DNA of 64,000 nt from Agromyces sp. G08B096. GTDB taxonomy: Bacteria > Actinomycetota > Actinomycetes > Actinomycetales > Microbacteriaceae. The DNA lies in assembly GCF_040267705.1 (NCBI RefSeq), contig NZ_CP158374.1:868001-932000 (forward strand). The letters run 5' to 3'. The position numbers and the translations under genes are program-made. The notes under the pieces are model-generated. The model saw only the letters and a program-made list of their open reading frames with translations, had not been told where the DNA came from and did not search any database. This document shows positions 18,360 through 28,253 of this stretch, in pieces (within the stretch, counting starts at the first letter, position 1; every line of letters starts with the position of its first letter).

Positions 18360-18362
18360 ACT
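18333..18362 (+). promoter_or_regulatory. promoter of rplM-rpsI, overlapping the truA stop
   Basis: TTGCGT at 18333-18338 and TAAACT at 18357-18362, spacer 18. The -10 box contains the truA TAA stop, so the ribosomal unit has its own promoter and a leader of about 125 bases. Confidence 0.65.
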
Positions 18363-18493
18363 CTCCCTTTGGTGCCGTCACTGCGCGGCATCCGAAGTTG
18401 AGCCCTCCACCGTGGCATTCGTCCGCATCGCGGCCGAATACCCAACGGAGCGGGATTCACGAACCCCTCACTCGATCAGAAAGCAGCACTCCT

Positions 18494-18940
18494 GTGACGC
18501 GCACTTACACCCCGAAGCAGAGCGAGATCCAGCGCGACTGGCTCGTCATCGACGCCACCGACGTCGTGCTCGGCCGCCTCGCCAGCCACTCCGCCGCCCT
18601 CCTGCGCGGCAAGCACAAGGCGATCTTCGCGAACCACGTCGACACCGGCGACTTCGTGATCATCGTCAACGCCGACAAGGTGGCCCTCACCGGTCAGAAG
18701 CTCGAGCAGAAGAAGGCGTACCGCCACTCCGGCTACCCGGGCGGTCTCAAGGCCGTCGGCTACGCCGAGCTCCTCGAGAAGAACCCCGTCCGCGCCGTCG
18801 AGAAGGCGATCCGCGGCATGCTCCCCAAGAACTCGCTCGGTCGCCAGCAGCTGAAGAAGCTGAAGGTCTACGCCGGCCCGGAGCACCCGCACGCGGCTCA
18901 GCAGCCGAAGCCGTACACCCTCACCCAGGTCGCCCAGTAA
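18494..18940 (+). CDS. rplM: 50S ribosomal protein L13
   Basis: 148 residues, starting [16 protein letters not shown], with the core [33 protein letters not shown] and the C-terminal [21 protein letters not shown]13 is an early assembly protein of the large subunit. The start is GTG 18494. It is followed after 38 bases by rpsI, the invariant pairing in bacteria. Confidence 0.98.
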   Translation: MTRTYTPKQSEIQRDWLVIDATDVVLGRLASHSAALLRGKHKAIFANHVDTGDFVIIVNADKVALTGQKLEQKKAYRHSGYPGGLKAVGYAELLEKNPVRAVEKAIRGMLPKNSLGRQQLKKLKVYAGPEHPHAAQQPKPYTLTQVAQ

Positions 18941-18978
18941 GCCCCGGCGCAGACGCGAAAAAGGATTCAGACACCACC

Positions 18979-19464
18979 ATGGCGAAGATCGCAGACCAGA
19001 TCGACCAGGCTCCTGAGAGCTACACGACCGAGACGCCGGCCTCGGAGGCCGCCTCGGCTCCCCGCCCCGTGCTGAACGTCTCGGGCGCGGCCGTCGGCCG
19101 CCGCAAGGAGGCCATCGCGCGCGTGCGCGTCGTCCCCGGCTCGGGCAGCATCACCGTGAACGGCCGCGAGTTCGCGGACTACTTCCCGAACAAGCTCCAC
19201 CAGCAGCTCATCACCGACCCGTTCACCGTGCTCGAGCTCACCGGCTCGTACGACGTGATCGCGCGCATCACCGGCGGCGGCCCCTCCGGCCAGGCCGGCG
19301 CGCTGCGCCTCGCGATCGCCCGTGCACTGAACGAGATCGACCGCGAGAACAACCGTCCCACGCTGAAGAAGTCCGGCTTCCTCACGCGCGACGCCCGCGT
19401 CATCGAGCGCAAGAAGGCCGGTCTCAAGAAGGCGCGCAAGGCTCCGCAGTTCTCGAAGCGCTAG
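18979..19464 (+). CDS. rpsI: 30S ribosomal protein S9
   Basis: 161 residues; about 35 N-terminal residues rich in Ala, Glu, Thr and Pro precede the S9 core ([17 protein letters not shown]). The C-terminal tail KAPQFSKR reaches the P-site tRNA anticodon loop and is intact. The S9 core is complete. ATG 18979 is used; GAAAAAGGA at 18957-18965 is a rather distant ribosome binding site. glmM follows after 18 bases. Confidence 0.97.
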   Translation: MAKIADQIDQAPESYTTETPASEAASAPRPVLNVSGAAVGRRKEAIARVRVVPGSGSITVNGREFADYFPNKLHQQLITDPFTVLELTGSYDVIARITGGGPSGQAGALRLAIARALNEIDRENNRPTLKKSGFLTRDARVIERKKAGLKKARKAPQFSKR

Positions 19465-19482
19465 TCGCTGCGAGCTGCTGAG

Positions 19483-20844
19483 ATGCCTCGGCTCTTCGGA
19501 ACCGACGGGGTCCGGGGCCTGGCCAACCGTGAACTCACGGCTGACCTGGCCCTGGGCCTCGCCCAGGCGGCTGCGGCCGTCCTCACCCGGGGTCGCCACG
19601 CCGACGCGATCCGCGCGGCCGGGCGCCGCCCCGTCGCCGTGCTCGCGCGCGATCCGCGCGTCTCGGGCGAATTCCTCTCGGCCGCCGTCGCCGCCGGCCT
19701 CGCCTCGTCCGGCGTGGACGTGCTCGACGCGGGCGTCATCCCGACCCCCGCGACCGCGTTCCTCATCGACAGCATCCGCGCCGACTTCGGCGTGATGGTG
19801 TCCGCCTCGCACAATCCGGCGCCCGACAACGGCATCAAGTTCTTCTCGTTCGGAGGCACGAAGCTGCCCGACGAGGTCGAGGACCGCATCGAGAGCTTCC
19901 TCGGCCGGCAGAAGCTCGCCCCGATCGGCGACGGCGTCGGACGCATCCGCCGCTTCTCCGATGCGGAGGACCGCTACGTCGTGCACCTGCTCGGCACCCT
20001 TCCGAACCGACTCGACGGGCTCAAGGTCGTGCTCGACTGCGCCCACGGCGCAGCGTCCGGCGTCTCGCCCGAGACGTTCAAAGACGCCGGCGCGGAGGTC
20101 GTCGTCATCGGCGCCGATCCCGACGGCGTGAACATCAACGACGGCGTCGGCTCCACGCATCTCGAGCCGCTGCAGCGCGCGGTCGTGGAACACGGCGCCC
20201 ATCTCGGCATCGCTCACGACGGCGACGCGGACCGCTGCCTCGCCGTCGATGCAGCAGGCAACGTCATCGACGGCGACCGGATCATGGCGATCCTCGCGCT
20301 GTCGATGAAGGAGCGGGGCACGCTCACCGACGACACGCTCGTCGTCACGGTGATGTCCAACCTCGGACTGAAGAAGGCCATGGCCGAGCACGGCATCCGC
20401 GTGCTCGAGACCAAGGTCGGCGACCGCTACGTCCTCGAGGCGCTGGGCGAGCACGGGCTCGCCCTCGGCGGCGAGCAGTCGGGCCACGTCATCATGAGCG
20501 AGTTCGCCACCACCGGCGACGGCGTGCTGACGGGGCTGCACCTCGCGGCCGAGCTCGTGCGCACCGGGAAGTCGCTCGCCGAGCTCGCCTCGGTCATGAC
20601 GGTCTACCCGCAGGTGCTCGTGAACGTCCGCGGCGTCGACCACCACGCGCTCGGCGGCGACGCCGACATCGCAGAGGCTGTTCGCCGCGCCGAGGCCGAG
20701 CTCGGCGATTCCGGGCGGGTGCTCCTGCGTCCGTCGGGCACCGAGCCCATGGTGCGCGTCATGGTCGAGGCCGCAGACCAGGAGGCGGCCGAGCGGCACG
20801 CGAACGCCCTCGCCGAGGTCGTCCGCGAGCGCCTCAGCAGCTGA
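19483..20844 (+). CDS. glmM: phosphoglucosamine mutase
   Basis: 453 residues. It converts glucosamine 6-phosphate to glucosamine 1-phosphate for UDP-GlcNAc synthesis. The catalytic phosphoserine is S109 in [12 protein letters not shown]; the magnesium loop is DGDADRC; the sugar-binding loop is GGEQSGH and the phosphate-binding loop [11 protein letters not shown]. It follows rpsI closely and is probably co-transcribed with rplM-rpsI; glmS, the previous enzyme, is 1.1 kb downstream under a separate promoter. Confidence 0.97.
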   Translation: MPRLFGTDGVRGLANRELTADLALGLAQAAAAVLTRGRHADAIRAAGRRPVAVLARDPRVSGEFLSAAVAAGLASSGVDVLDAGVIPTPATAFLIDSIRADFGVMVSASHNPAPDNGIKFFSFGGTKLPDEVEDRIESFLGRQKLAPIGDGVGRIRRFSDAEDRYVVHLLGTLPNRLDGLKVVLDCAHGAASGVSPETFKDAGAEVVVIGADPDGVNINDGVGSTHLEPLQRAVVEHGAHLGIAHDGDADRCLAVDAAGNVIDGDRIMAILALSMKERGTLTDDTLVVTVMSNLGLKKAMAEHGIRVLETKVGDRYVLEALGEHGLALGGEQSGHVIMSEFATTGDGVLTGLHLAAELVRTGKSLAELASVMTVYPQVLVNVRGVDHHALGGDADIAEAVRRAEAELGDSGRVLLRPSGTEPMVRVMVEAADQEAAERHANALAEVVRERLSS

Positions 20845-20847
20845 CGC

Positions 20848-20868
20848 CGCCACGGCACGGGCGTGGCG
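20848..20868. terminator. weak hairpin between glmM and coaA
   Basis: A 7-bp stem (20848-20854 with 20862-20868) and 7-base loop in the 57-base convergent gap. No T run; termination for either gene is possible but not certain. Confidence 0.35.
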
Positions 20869-20901
20869 CCCGCCGTCCGCCGAGTCTGAGCCGGTGCCGC
20901 G

Positions 20902-21852
20902 TCAGAGCTTGCGCAGCAGCACGCTGGAGACGGTGTGATCGGCGTCCTTGCGGAGCACCAGCGACGCTCGCGAACGCGTCGGCCGGATGTTCTGCAGCAG
21001 GTTCGGCTCGTTGATGGTCCGCCAGATCTCACGCGCGCGGGCGCGAGCCTCGTCCTCGGAGAGCGAGGCGTAGCGGTGAAAGTAGGACTTCGGGTTGGCG
21101 AACGCGCCGCGCTGGAGCTTCAGGAACCGCTCCTCGTACCAGCGCGCGATGTCGGTGGTCCGCGCGTCGACGTAGATGGTGAAGTCGAAGAGGTCGCTCA
21201 CGGCGAGCCGGTGCCCGGGCGCCGGCGGTTGCAGCACGTTCAGGCCCTCGACGATGAGCACATCGGGCCGGCGCACCGTGATCTGCGCGTCGGGCACGAT
21301 GTCGTAGGCGAGGTGCGAGTAGAACGGGGCGCGCACCTCCGCGGCGCCCGACTTCACCTCGCTGACGAAGCGGAGCAGCGCCCGCCGATCGTACGACTCG
21401 GGGAAGCCCTTCCGGGCCATGAGACCCCGGCGCTCGAGCTCCGCGTTCGGAAAGAGGAACCCGTCGGTCGTGACGAGCTCGACGCGCGGCGTGTGCTCCC
21501 ACCGGGCGAGGAGCTCCCGGAGCAGGCGCGCGATGGTCGACTTGCCGACGGCGACGGAGCCGGCGACGCCGATCACGAACGGGGTCGACTCCGTCCGTTC
21601 GCGCAGGAACTCGCTGGTCACCCGGTGCAACGCCTTCGTGCCGCCGACGTAGAGGTTGAGGAGCCGGGAGAGCGGCAGGTACACCTCCGCCACCTCGCGG
21701 GGGTCGAGCGGCTCGCCGAGGCCGCGCAGCTGCACGATCTCGGTCTCGGTGAGCGGCGCGGGCATGGAGGGGGCGAGTGCGGCCCAGTCCGCGCGGTCGA
21801 GCTCGATGAACGGCGACACCTGCGCGGACGACGAGCCCTGGCGATCCAGCAC
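20902..21852 (-). CDS. coaA: type I pantothenate kinase
   Basis: 316 residues. It makes 4'-phosphopantothenate, the first step to coenzyme A. The P-loop is [12 protein letters not shown]; other family parts are TTDGFLFPN, the RKGFPESYD loop and FDFTIYVDA. Two consecutive GTG codons could start it (21855 and 21852); the second is chosen since a TAGACT box ends six bases before it. The gene is convergent with glmM and divergent from glmS, with both promoters in an 85-base gap. Coenzyme A also feeds AcpS encoded at 23802. Confidence 0.95.
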   Translation of the reverse strand: MLDRQGSSSAQVSPFIELDRADWAALAPSMPAPLTETEIVQLRGLGEPLDPREVAEVYLPLSRLLNLYVGGTKALHRVTSEFLRERTESTPFVIGVAGSVAVGKSTIARLLRELLARWEHTPRVELVTTDGFLFPNAELERRGLMARKGFPESYDRRALLRFVSEVKSGAAEVRAPFYSHLAYDIVPDAQITVRRPDVLIVEGLNVLQPPAPGHRLAVSDLFDFTIYVDARTTDIARWYEERFLKLQRGAFANPKSYFHRYASLSEDEARARAREIWRTINEPNLLQNIRPTRSRASLVLRKDADHTVSSVLLRKL

Positions 21853-21858
21853 CACGAC

Positions 21859-21864
21859 AGTCTA
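21859..21864 (-). promoter_or_regulatory. -10 box of coaA (leaderless)
   Basis: TAGACT on the minus strand, six bases before GTG 21852. It decides between two adjacent GTG starts. Confidence 0.55.
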
Positions 21865-21927
21865 GTGGCGGCGGCTCGCGGTCTTCGGGGCCGTCTCGCT
21901 CTCGGCGGGCGCCCATCGGCGCGCCGC

Positions 21928-21933
21928 TAGGAT
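21928..21933 (+). promoter_or_regulatory. -10 box of glmS (leaderless)
   Basis: TAGGAT ends seven bases before the glmS ATG. There is therefore no room for a glmS ribozyme in the mRNA leader. Confidence 0.6.
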
Positions 21934-21940
21934 CGAGCGC

Positions 21941-23791
21941 ATGTGTGGAATCGTCGGATACGTCGGTGAGCGTGAGAGCCTCGACGTCCTGCTGAGCGGC
22001 CTGCGCCGTCTCGAGTACCGTGGCTACGACTCGGCGGGCGTCGCCGTCATCGACGACGGCGGGAGCCTCGAGACCGCCAAGCGCGCCGGCAAGCTCCAGG
22101 TGCTCGCCGACGAGCTCGCTCGTCACCCCCTGGCGGGCGGTGGCACGGGCATCGGGCACACCCGGTGGGCGACGCACGGCGGTCCCACCGACCGCAACGC
22201 GCACCCGCACCTCGGCGACGAGGGCCGGCTCGCGCTCATCCACAACGGCATCATCGAGAACTTCTCCGAGCTGAAGCAGGAGCTGCTCGCCGAGGGCTTC
22301 GCCTTCGAGTCCGAGACCGATACCGAGGTCGCCGCCGTGCTGCTCGGCCGCGAGGTCCGCGCCACGGGCGACCTGCGCGAGGCGTTCCGTCGCACGGTCG
22401 CCCGCCTCGAGGGGGCGTTCACGCTCCTCGCCGTCCACCGCGACGAGCCGGGTCTCGTGGTCGGCGCCCGGCGCAACTCGCCCCTCGTCATCGGCCTCGG
22501 CGACGGCGAGAACTTCCTGGGCTCGGACGTCGCGGCGTTCGTCGAGTACACCAAGCGCGCGCTCGCCATCGGGCAGGACCAGATCGTCGCGATCACCGCT
22601 GACGAGGTCACCGTCACCGACTTCGACGGGACGCCCGTCGAGGTCGAGCCCTTCGAGGTCGCCTGGGACGCATCGGCGGCCGAGAAGGGCGGCTGGTCGT
22701 CGTTCATGCGCAAGGAGGTGCAGGAGCAGCCGGAGGCGGTCGCGAAGACCATCCTCGGTCGCATCGCCGACGGCCAGGTCGTGATCCCCGAGCTCGAGAC
22801 CTTCGGCGACGACCGGCTCCGGAGCATCCGTCGCATCACGGTGATCGCGTGCGGCACCGCCGCGTACGCCGGCATGGTGGCGAAGTACGCGATCGAGCAG
22901 TGGGCCCGCATCCCCGTCGAGGTGGAGCTCAGCCACGAGTTCCGGTACCGCGAGCCCGTCCTCGACGAGGACACGCTCGTCGTCTCCATCAGCCAGTCGG
23001 GCGAGACGATGGACACGCTCATGGCCGTGAAGTACGCGCGTGAGCAGGGCGCCAAGACGCTCTCGATCTGCAACACGCAGGGCGCGACCATTCCGCGCGA
23101 GTCCGACGGCGTCGTCTACACGCACGCCGGACCCGAGGTGGCGGTGGCCTCGACGAAGGCGTTCGTCGCGCAGATCACGGCGCTCTACCTCTTCGGGCTC
23201 CACCTCGCGCGGGTGCGCGGGACGCTCGACGAGCGGGCGCTCGCGGAGCAGCTCGCCGAGCTGCAGGCGGTCCCGGCCAAGCTCGAGGAGGTCCTCGGCG
23301 AAGCCGACCGCGTCGCCCAGCTCGCGCACTGGATGGCCGACACGCGTTCCGTGCTGTTCCTCGGGCGGCACGTGGGCTACCCGATCGCGTTGGAGGGTGC
23401 GCTGAAGCTCAAAGAGCTCGCGTACATCCACGCCGAGGGGTTCGCCGCGGGTGAGCTGAAGCACGGCCCGATCGCGCTCATCGAGCCGGGTCAGCCCGTG
23501 TTCGTGGTGGTGCCGAGCCCGCGCGGGTCGGCGGCGCTGCACCCGAAGGTCGTCTCGAACATCCAGGAGATCCGGGCGCGCGGGGCCCGCGTGATCGCGA
23601 TCGCCGAGGCGGGCGACGCGGCGGTGCTCCCGTTCGCCGACGAGGTCATCCGCATCCCGCTCGCGGCGCCGCTGTTCGAGCCGCTGCTCGCGGTCGTGCC
23701 GCTGCAGGTCTTCGCCATGGAACTGTCGCAGGCCAAGGGTCTCGACGTCGATCAGCCGCGGAACCTCGCGAAGTCCGTGACGGTGGAGTGA
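21941..23791 (+). CDS. glmS: glutamine-fructose-6-phosphate aminotransferase (isomerizing)
   Basis: 616 residues. It makes glucosamine 6-phosphate from fructose 6-phosphate and glutamine. The N-terminal glutaminase domain begins with the nucleophile C2 (MCGIVGYVG) and includes HTRWATHG; two SIS domains follow (SQSGETMDTL, CGTAAYAG region, KELAYIHAEGFAAGELKHGPIALIE) and the C terminus ends LAKSVTVE, the family tail. acpS follows after 10 bases. Confidence 0.97.
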   Translation: MCGIVGYVGERESLDVLLSGLRRLEYRGYDSAGVAVIDDGGSLETAKRAGKLQVLADELARHPLAGGGTGIGHTRWATHGGPTDRNAHPHLGDEGRLALIHNGIIENFSELKQELLAEGFAFESETDTEVAAVLLGREVRATGDLREAFRRTVARLEGAFTLLAVHRDEPGLVVGARRNSPLVIGLGDGENFLGSDVAAFVEYTKRALAIGQDQIVAITADEVTVTDFDGTPVEVEPFEVAWDASAAEKGGWSSFMRKEVQEQPEAVAKTILGRIADGQVVIPELETFGDDRLRSIRRITVIACGTAAYAGMVAKYAIEQWARIPVEVELSHEFRYREPVLDEDTLVVSISQSGETMDTLMAVKYAREQGAKTLSICNTQGATIPRESDGVVYTHAGPEVAVASTKAFVAQITALYLFGLHLARVRGTLDERALAEQLAELQAVPAKLEEVLGEADRVAQLAHWMADTRSVLFLGRHVGYPIALEGALKLKELAYIHAEGFAAGELKHGPIALIEPGQPVFVVVPSPRGSAALHPKVVSNIQEIRARGARVIAIAEAGDAAVLPFADEVIRIPLAAPLFEPLLAVVPLQVFAMELSQAKGLDVDQPRNLAKSVTVE

Positions 23792-23801
23792 CGGAGCCGA
23801 C

Positions 23802-24194
23802 GTGATCGCGGGGATCGGGGTCGACGTGGTCGACATCGCGCGGTTCGAGCGCTCGCTCATCCGCACCCCGCGACTCGTCGACCGCCTGTTCGCTGAGAGC
23901 GAACGCGGGCGTCCGGCTCGTTCGCTCGCCGCGCGCTTCGCCGCCAAGGAGGCCCTGATCAAGGCGCTCGGCGGGCCGGCGCTCATGCGCTGGCACGACA
24001 TGCGCATCGTGCAGGATGCCGCGGGCAACCCCGATTTCGCGCTCTCGGGCGCGCTCGCCGACCATGTCGCGAGTCTCGGCATCGACCGCGTGCACCTGTC
24101 GATGAGCCACGACGCGGGCATCGCGAGCGCGTTCGTCGTGCTGGAGCGGGTGGCCGACGGTGCTGCCTCCGCCGAGGGGAAGGCCGGCCGATGA
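23802..24194 (+). CDS. acpS: holo-[acyl-carrier-protein] synthase
   Basis: 130 residues. It transfers phosphopantetheine from coenzyme A to apo-ACP. The magnesium-binding GIGVDVVDIARFE and the catalytic FAAKEALIKALG motifs are intact, and LSMSHDAGIASAFVVLE closes the fold. GTG 23802 is the start. Its TGA overlaps the alr ATG (ATGA), so it is part of the glmS-acpS-alr-tsaE unit. Confidence 0.95.
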   Translation: MIAGIGVDVVDIARFERSLIRTPRLVDRLFAESERGRPARSLAARFAAKEALIKALGGPALMRWHDMRIVQDAAGNPDFALSGALADHVASLGIDRVHLSMSHDAGIASAFVVLERVADGAASAEGKAGR

Positions 24195-25330
24195 CGGATG
24201 CCGCGTCGCGAAGGCCCTTCCGCGAGGCCGTCGTCGACCTCGGCGCGGTGCGCGCCAACCTCGCATCGATCGCCGAGCGGGTGCGTCCCGCGCAGGTGAT
24301 GGCCGTCGTGAAGGCCGACGCCTACGGCCACGGGGCCGTGCCGGTCGCCCGGGCGGCCGTGGCCGCCGGGGCGGACTGGCTCGGCACGGCCGACCTCGGC
24401 GAGGCGCTGGCCCTGCGCGATGCGGGCATCGATGTCCCGCTCCTCGCGTGGCTGCACGACCCCGAGCCCGACTTCGCCGGACCCGTCGAACGGGATATCG
24501 ATCTCGGCATCTCCTCGGCCGACCAGCTGCGCCGGGCAGCGGAGACCGCCGACCGCGTGGGCCGGCCGGCGTCCGTGCACTTGAAGATCGACACCGGCCT
24601 CAGCCGCAACGGCGTGCCTCCCGAGGACTGGGATGCCTCGGCGGCGCTCGCCGCCGAGCTGGAGGCGCGCGGCCTCCTCCGGGTGCGCGGCGTCTTCAGC
24701 CATCTCGCGAACACCTCGGCCGAGGAGGATGCCGCGCAGCTCGCCGCGTTCGAGCGGGCGCTCACCGCGGCCGAACTGGCCGGGCTCGCGCCAGAGGTAC
24801 GGCACATCGCCTCGACGGCCGCGGCGCTCCGGCTCCCGGCCGCGCGGTACGACCTCGTGCGCATCGGCATCGGCGGGTACGGCGTGCCCCCCTACAGCGA
24901 CGGCACGACGGCCGCCGACCTGGGGCTCCGGCCGGCGATGACGCTCCGCGGCCGGGTCGCCGCGGTGCGCCGCATCGACGCGGGCACCGGGGTCTCGTAC
25001 GGCCACGCCTGGCGCGCCGAGCGGCCGACCACACTCGCGCTCATCCCGCTCGGGTACGGCGACGGCGTGCCACGTCAGGCTTCCGGTCGCGGGGAGGTGC
25101 TGCTCCGCGGACGCCGCCGACGCGTCGTCGGACGCATCGCCATGGACCAGTTCCTCGTGGATGTGGGCGACGACCAGGTCGCGGTCGGCGACGAGGTCGT
25201 GCTCTTCGGCGACCCGGCGACCGGTGCGCCGTCGGCGGACGACTGGGGCGATGCGGCGGGCACCATCGGCTACGAGATCGTCACGCGCATCGGCCCGCGG
25301 GTGCCGCGCACCTACGTGGGAGGCGTGTGA
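24191..25330 (+). CDS. alr: alanine racemase
   Basis: 379 residues. It interconverts L- and D-alanine for peptidoglycan. The PLP lysine is K41 in VVKADAYGHG; the C-terminal beta domain has the catalytic tyrosine in GVSYGHAWRA and the RIAMDQFLVDVG motif. It overlaps acpS by four bases and tsaE by one base. Clustering with glmS and glmM fits cell-wall precursor supply. Confidence 0.97.
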   Translation: MTDAASRRPFREAVVDLGAVRANLASIAERVRPAQVMAVVKADAYGHGAVPVARAAVAAGADWLGTADLGEALALRDAGIDVPLLAWLHDPEPDFAGPVERDIDLGISSADQLRRAAETADRVGRPASVHLKIDTGLSRNGVPPEDWDASAALAAELEARGLLRVRGVFSHLANTSAEEDAAQLAAFERALTAAELAGLAPEVRHIASTAAALRLPAARYDLVRIGIGGYGVPPYSDGTTAADLGLRPAMTLRGRVAAVRRIDAGTGVSYGHAWRAERPTTLALIPLGYGDGVPRQASGRGEVLLRGRRRRVVGRIAMDQFLVDVGDDQVAVGDEVVLFGDPATGAPSADDWGDAAGTIGYEIVTRIGPRVPRTYVGGV

Positions 25331-25845
25331 TGCGCCTCGACATCCCCGACACGGCCGCGATGGAGGACTTCGGCCGGTCGCTCGGCCGCGAGCTGCGTGC
25401 CGGAGACCTCGTGATCCTCACCGGCCCGCTGGGGGCGGGCAAGACGACGCTCACGCGCGGCATCGGCGAGGGCCTCGGCATCCGAGGGCCCGTGCAGTCG
25501 CCGACCTTCGTGCTCGCCCGGACCCATCCGAGCCTCGTCGGCGGTGCGCCGCTCGTCCACGTCGACGCCTACCGCCTCGGCTCGGCGGCTGAGCTCGACG
25601 ACCTCGACCTCGACTTCGACCGCTCGGTGGTCGTGGTCGAGTGGGGGGCGGGCCTGCTCGACGGAGCGAGCGAGTCGTGGCTGGAGCTCGTCATCGAGCG
25701 CCGGCGAGGCGGTACCGGGGAGCACGCCGGCACGGACGAGGCCGCGCTCGACGACGAGGCGCTCGATGACGACGAGCCCCGCACACTCACCGTGACGGGC
25801 TACGGCCCCCGCTGGGCCGGCACCGGGTACGCCGCCGACGCGTGA
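25330..25845 (+). CDS. tsaE: tRNA threonylcarbamoyladenosine biosynthesis ATPase TsaE
   Basis: 171 residues. TsaE drives the TsaB-TsaD complex that makes t6A37 on ANN-decoding tRNAs. Walker A is GPLGAGKTT, followed by SPTFVLARTH and HVDAYRLGS, all family features. ATG 25330 overlaps the alr TGA. Residues about 125-150 are an acidic, low-complexity insertion (DEAALDDEALDDDE) before a short C-terminal strand; it is unusual for the family but in frame. tsaB begins 101 bases later under its own promoter. Confidence 0.95.
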   Translation: MRLDIPDTAAMEDFGRSLGRELRAGDLVILTGPLGAGKTTLTRGIGEGLGIRGPVQSPTFVLARTHPSLVGGAPLVHVDAYRLGSAAELDDLDLDFDRSVVVVEWGAGLLDGASESWLELVIERRRGGTGEHAGTDEAALDDEALDDDEPRTLTVTGYGPRWAGTGYAADA

Positions 25846-25934
25846 CGCGCGCGCGCCCGAGGCGCAGCGCCGGGGCCGTCTCGCCCTCGTCGCCGACCCT
25901 TCCGGCCGACGGGTCCGCCCTTCCGCGCAGCGCC

Positions 25935-25940
25935 TAGGCT
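25935..25940 (+). promoter_or_regulatory. -10 box of tsaB (leaderless)
   Basis: TAGGCT ends six bases before the tsaB ATG at 25947. Confidence 0.6.
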
Positions 25941-25946
25941 TGGAAC

Positions 25947-26567
25947 ATGCTCCTCGCGATCGACACGTCCACCGGCACGTCCGTCGCCGTGGTGGATCGC
26001 GACGGCGGCGTCCTCGCCGAGGTCTCGACCGACGACCCCATGCGGCACGCTGAGGCGATCGGTCCGTTCATCCGCGACGCGCTCGCCGAGGCCGGCATCG
26101 TCCCGTCGCGGTTGTCGGGCGTCGCCGCGGGCATGGGGCCCGGCCCGTTCACGGGCCTGCGCGTCGGCATCGCCGCCGCGCATGCCTTCGCGCTCGGCAT
26201 CGCCCGCCCGGTCGTGCCGGTGCCGAGTCACGACGCGGTCGCCTGGGCGTGGTACGAGGCCGGGGGAACGGGTGCGCTGCAGGTCGTGACCGACGCCCGG
26301 CGCCGCGAGTCCGCGGTGTCGGAGTACGACGGCCTCGACGACGCGGGGCTCCCGGTGCGGGTCGCAGGCCCCATGCTGGCGCCCCGCGACGAGGTGTCGC
26401 CGGCGCGGGGCATCCGCTTCGACGCGGAGCTCGTGCCGGCCGGCGCGGTGGGCATGCTCGCGGAGCTCGCGTTCGCCGCCGGCCGGCTGCCGCTCGCCGC
26501 CGACGAGCCGATCTACCTGCGCGCACCGGACGTCACGCCCTCGCCAGGCAAGCGGGTGCTGCGATGA
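25947..26567 (+). CDS. tsaB: tRNA threonylcarbamoyladenosine biosynthesis protein TsaB
   Basis: 206 residues of the ASKHA-like TsaB family: [17 protein letters not shown] at the N terminus and [21 protein letters not shown] in the middle. TsaB is the inactive partner that scaffolds TsaD. It overlaps rimI by four bases (ATGA), and tsaD follows rimI, giving tsaB-rimI-tsaD, the conserved actinobacterial set. Confidence 0.96.
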   Translation: MLLAIDTSTGTSVAVVDRDGGVLAEVSTDDPMRHAEAIGPFIRDALAEAGIVPSRLSGVAAGMGPGPFTGLRVGIAAAHAFALGIARPVVPVPSHDAVAWAWYEAGGTGALQVVTDARRRESAVSEYDGLDDAGLPVRVAGPMLAPRDEVSPARGIRFDAELVPAGAVGMLAELAFAAGRLPLAADEPIYLRAPDVTPSPGKRVLR

Positions 26568-27061
26568 GCCGGATGCTCCGCCGCGCGCGGCTCGACGATC
26601 TCGCGGCGGTGATGGAGCTCGAGCGAGCCACGTTCACCGACGATGCGTGGCCGGAAGACGCGATGCGGCGCGAGTTCGAGAGCCCGCACGGGTACTACCT
26701 GGTGGTGGTCGACGACGCGGCACCGGAGGTGATCCTCGGGTACGCGGGGCTCCTCGCGGGGCGCGGCAGCGGCGAGGGAGACATCCAGACCATCGCCGTC
26801 GCGTCCGATCTCCGCGGGCAGGGCGTCGGCCGAACGCTGATGCAGGCGCTCATCGCCGAGGCGAGGCGCCGCGGCGCCGAGCGGCTCTTCCTCGAGGTGC
26901 GCGCCGACAATCCCGTGGCGCGCGCGCTCTACGACTCGCTCGGGTTCGTCGAGATCGGCGTGCGTCCGCGCTACTACCGCGGCGGCATCGACGCCGTCCT
27001 CATGCGACTGGACGTCCCGGAGCCCGTGACCGCGCCCGCGTCCCCTCAGGAGGCACCGTGA
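26564..27061 (+). CDS. rimI: ribosomal protein S18-alanine N-acetyltransferase
   Basis: 165 residues, single GNAT domain. The acetyl-CoA loop is [12 protein letters not shown], preceded by IQTIAVAS and followed by [19 protein letters not shown], the RimI signature. RimI acetylates the N-terminal alanine of S18 in E. coli. The ATG at 26564 overlaps the tsaB stop; the tsaD GTG overlaps its own stop. In this gene order the name is well supported, although substrate range in actinobacteria may be wider. Confidence 0.9.
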   Translation: MSRMLRRARLDDLAAVMELERATFTDDAWPEDAMRREFESPHGYYLVVVDDAAPEVILGYAGLLAGRGSGEGDIQTIAVASDLRGQGVGRTLMQALIAEARRRGAERLFLEVRADNPVARALYDSLGFVEIGVRPRYYRGGIDAVLMRLDVPEPVTAPASPQEAP

Positions 27062-28110
27062 ACCGTGAGGCTCCGCTCGTGCTCGGCATCGAGACGAGCT
27101 GCGACGAGACGGGTGTCGGCATCGTCCGGGGCACCGAGCTGCTCGCCAACGCGATCGCCTCCTCGATGGATGAGCACGCCCGATACGGGGGAGTGGTGCC
27201 CGAGGTGGCCGCCCGCGCGCACCTCGAAGCACTCGGCCCCACGATCCGCGCGGCGCTGGCCGAGGCATCCGTGTCGCTCGACGAGCTCGACGCGGTGGCC
27301 GTGACGAGCGGTCCCGGCCTCGCCGGTGCCCTCATGGTGGGTGTGGGCGCGGCGAAGGCGCTCGCGCTGTCCCTCGGCACGCCCCTGTATGCCGTCAACC
27401 ACCTGGTCGGCCATGTCGGCGCCGATCTGATCGGCGAGGATGCCCCGCTCGAGACGCCGACCGTGGCGCTGCTGGTCTCGGGCGGGCACACCTCGCTGCT
27501 GCTCGTGCGCGACCTCGTGAGCGATGTGGAGCTGCTGGGCGAGACGATCGACGACGCGGCCGGCGAGGCGTTCGACAAGGTCGCGCGCCTGCTCGGCCTG
27601 CCGTATCCCGGCGGGCCGGAGATCGATCGGGCCGCGGTCGGCGGCGACCCCGACGCCATCAGGTTCCCCCGCGGACTGACGAAGCCGAAAGACCTCGAGC
27701 GGCACCGCTACGACTTCAGCTTCTCGGGGCTCAAGACGGCGGTCGCCCGCTGGGTGGAGCAGCGCGAGGCCGCGGGCGATCCCGTGCCGCTGGAGGATGT
27801 CGCGGCCGGCTTCCGCGAGGCGGTGGTCGACGTGCTGGTCGGCAAGGCGCTCGCGGCGTGCGCCGACCTCGGCGTGCCGAGACTGCTCCTCGGCGGCGGC
27901 GTGGTCGCGAACGCGCGGCTGCGCGAGGTGGCGCAGCAGCGAGCGGATGCCGCGGGCGTCGCGCTGCGCATCCCGCCGCTGCGGCTCTGCACCGACAACG
28001 GCGCGATGATCGCCGCGCTCGCGGCGAAGCTGGTGATGGCCGGGCACGAGCCGTCCGGACTGGGGTTCGGCGCCGACTCGACGCTGCCGGTGACCCGGAT
28101 CCGGGTCTGA
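27058..28110 (+). CDS. tsaD: tRNA N6-adenosine threonylcarbamoyltransferase TsaD
   Basis: 350 residues. It transfers the threonylcarbamoyl group to A37. Metal ligands are H115 and H119 in [12 protein letters not shown]; the nucleotide sites include [10 protein letters not shown] and [12 protein letters not shown] 27058 overlaps the rimI stop (GTGA) and gives the family N terminus [15 protein letters not shown]. With tsaE and tsaB this window holds the t6A transfer machinery apart from tsaC. Confidence 0.97.
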   Translation: MNREAPLVLGIETSCDETGVGIVRGTELLANAIASSMDEHARYGGVVPEVAARAHLEALGPTIRAALAEASVSLDELDAVAVTSGPGLAGALMVGVGAAKALALSLGTPLYAVNHLVGHVGADLIGEDAPLETPTVALLVSGGHTSLLLVRDLVSDVELLGETIDDAAGEAFDKVARLLGLPYPGGPEIDRAAVGGDPDAIRFPRGLTKPKDLERHRYDFSFSGLKTAVARWVEQREAAGDPVPLEDVAAGFREAVVDVLVGKALAACADLGVPRLLLGGGVVANARLREVAQQRADAAGVALRIPPLRLCTDNGAMIAALAAKLVMAGHEPSGLGFGADSTLPVTRIRV

Positions 28111-28253
28111 CCGGTCCCGGCCGGCGTCCTCGCGTCCCGTCGGTCCGTCGCGGTATGGTGAGGCGATACCGAGGGTGTCGCGCGCCGACCGGCGCCCGTC
28201 GTGAGCCGTGGGGCCGCGGCGATCACGCATCCACGCATGAGGGGACCATCACC

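Noticed and set aside
21856-21940. Possible glmS ribozyme upstream of glmS
   Set aside because: The proposed -10 box ends seven bases before the start codon, and the 85-base gap to coaA is too short for the ribozyme.
21029-25006. A 1325-codon open frame on the minus strand across glmS, acpS and alr
   Set aside because: It is antisense to four well-conserved genes, is rich in Arg, Gly, Ala and His, and matches no family. Such frames are expected at 70% G+C.
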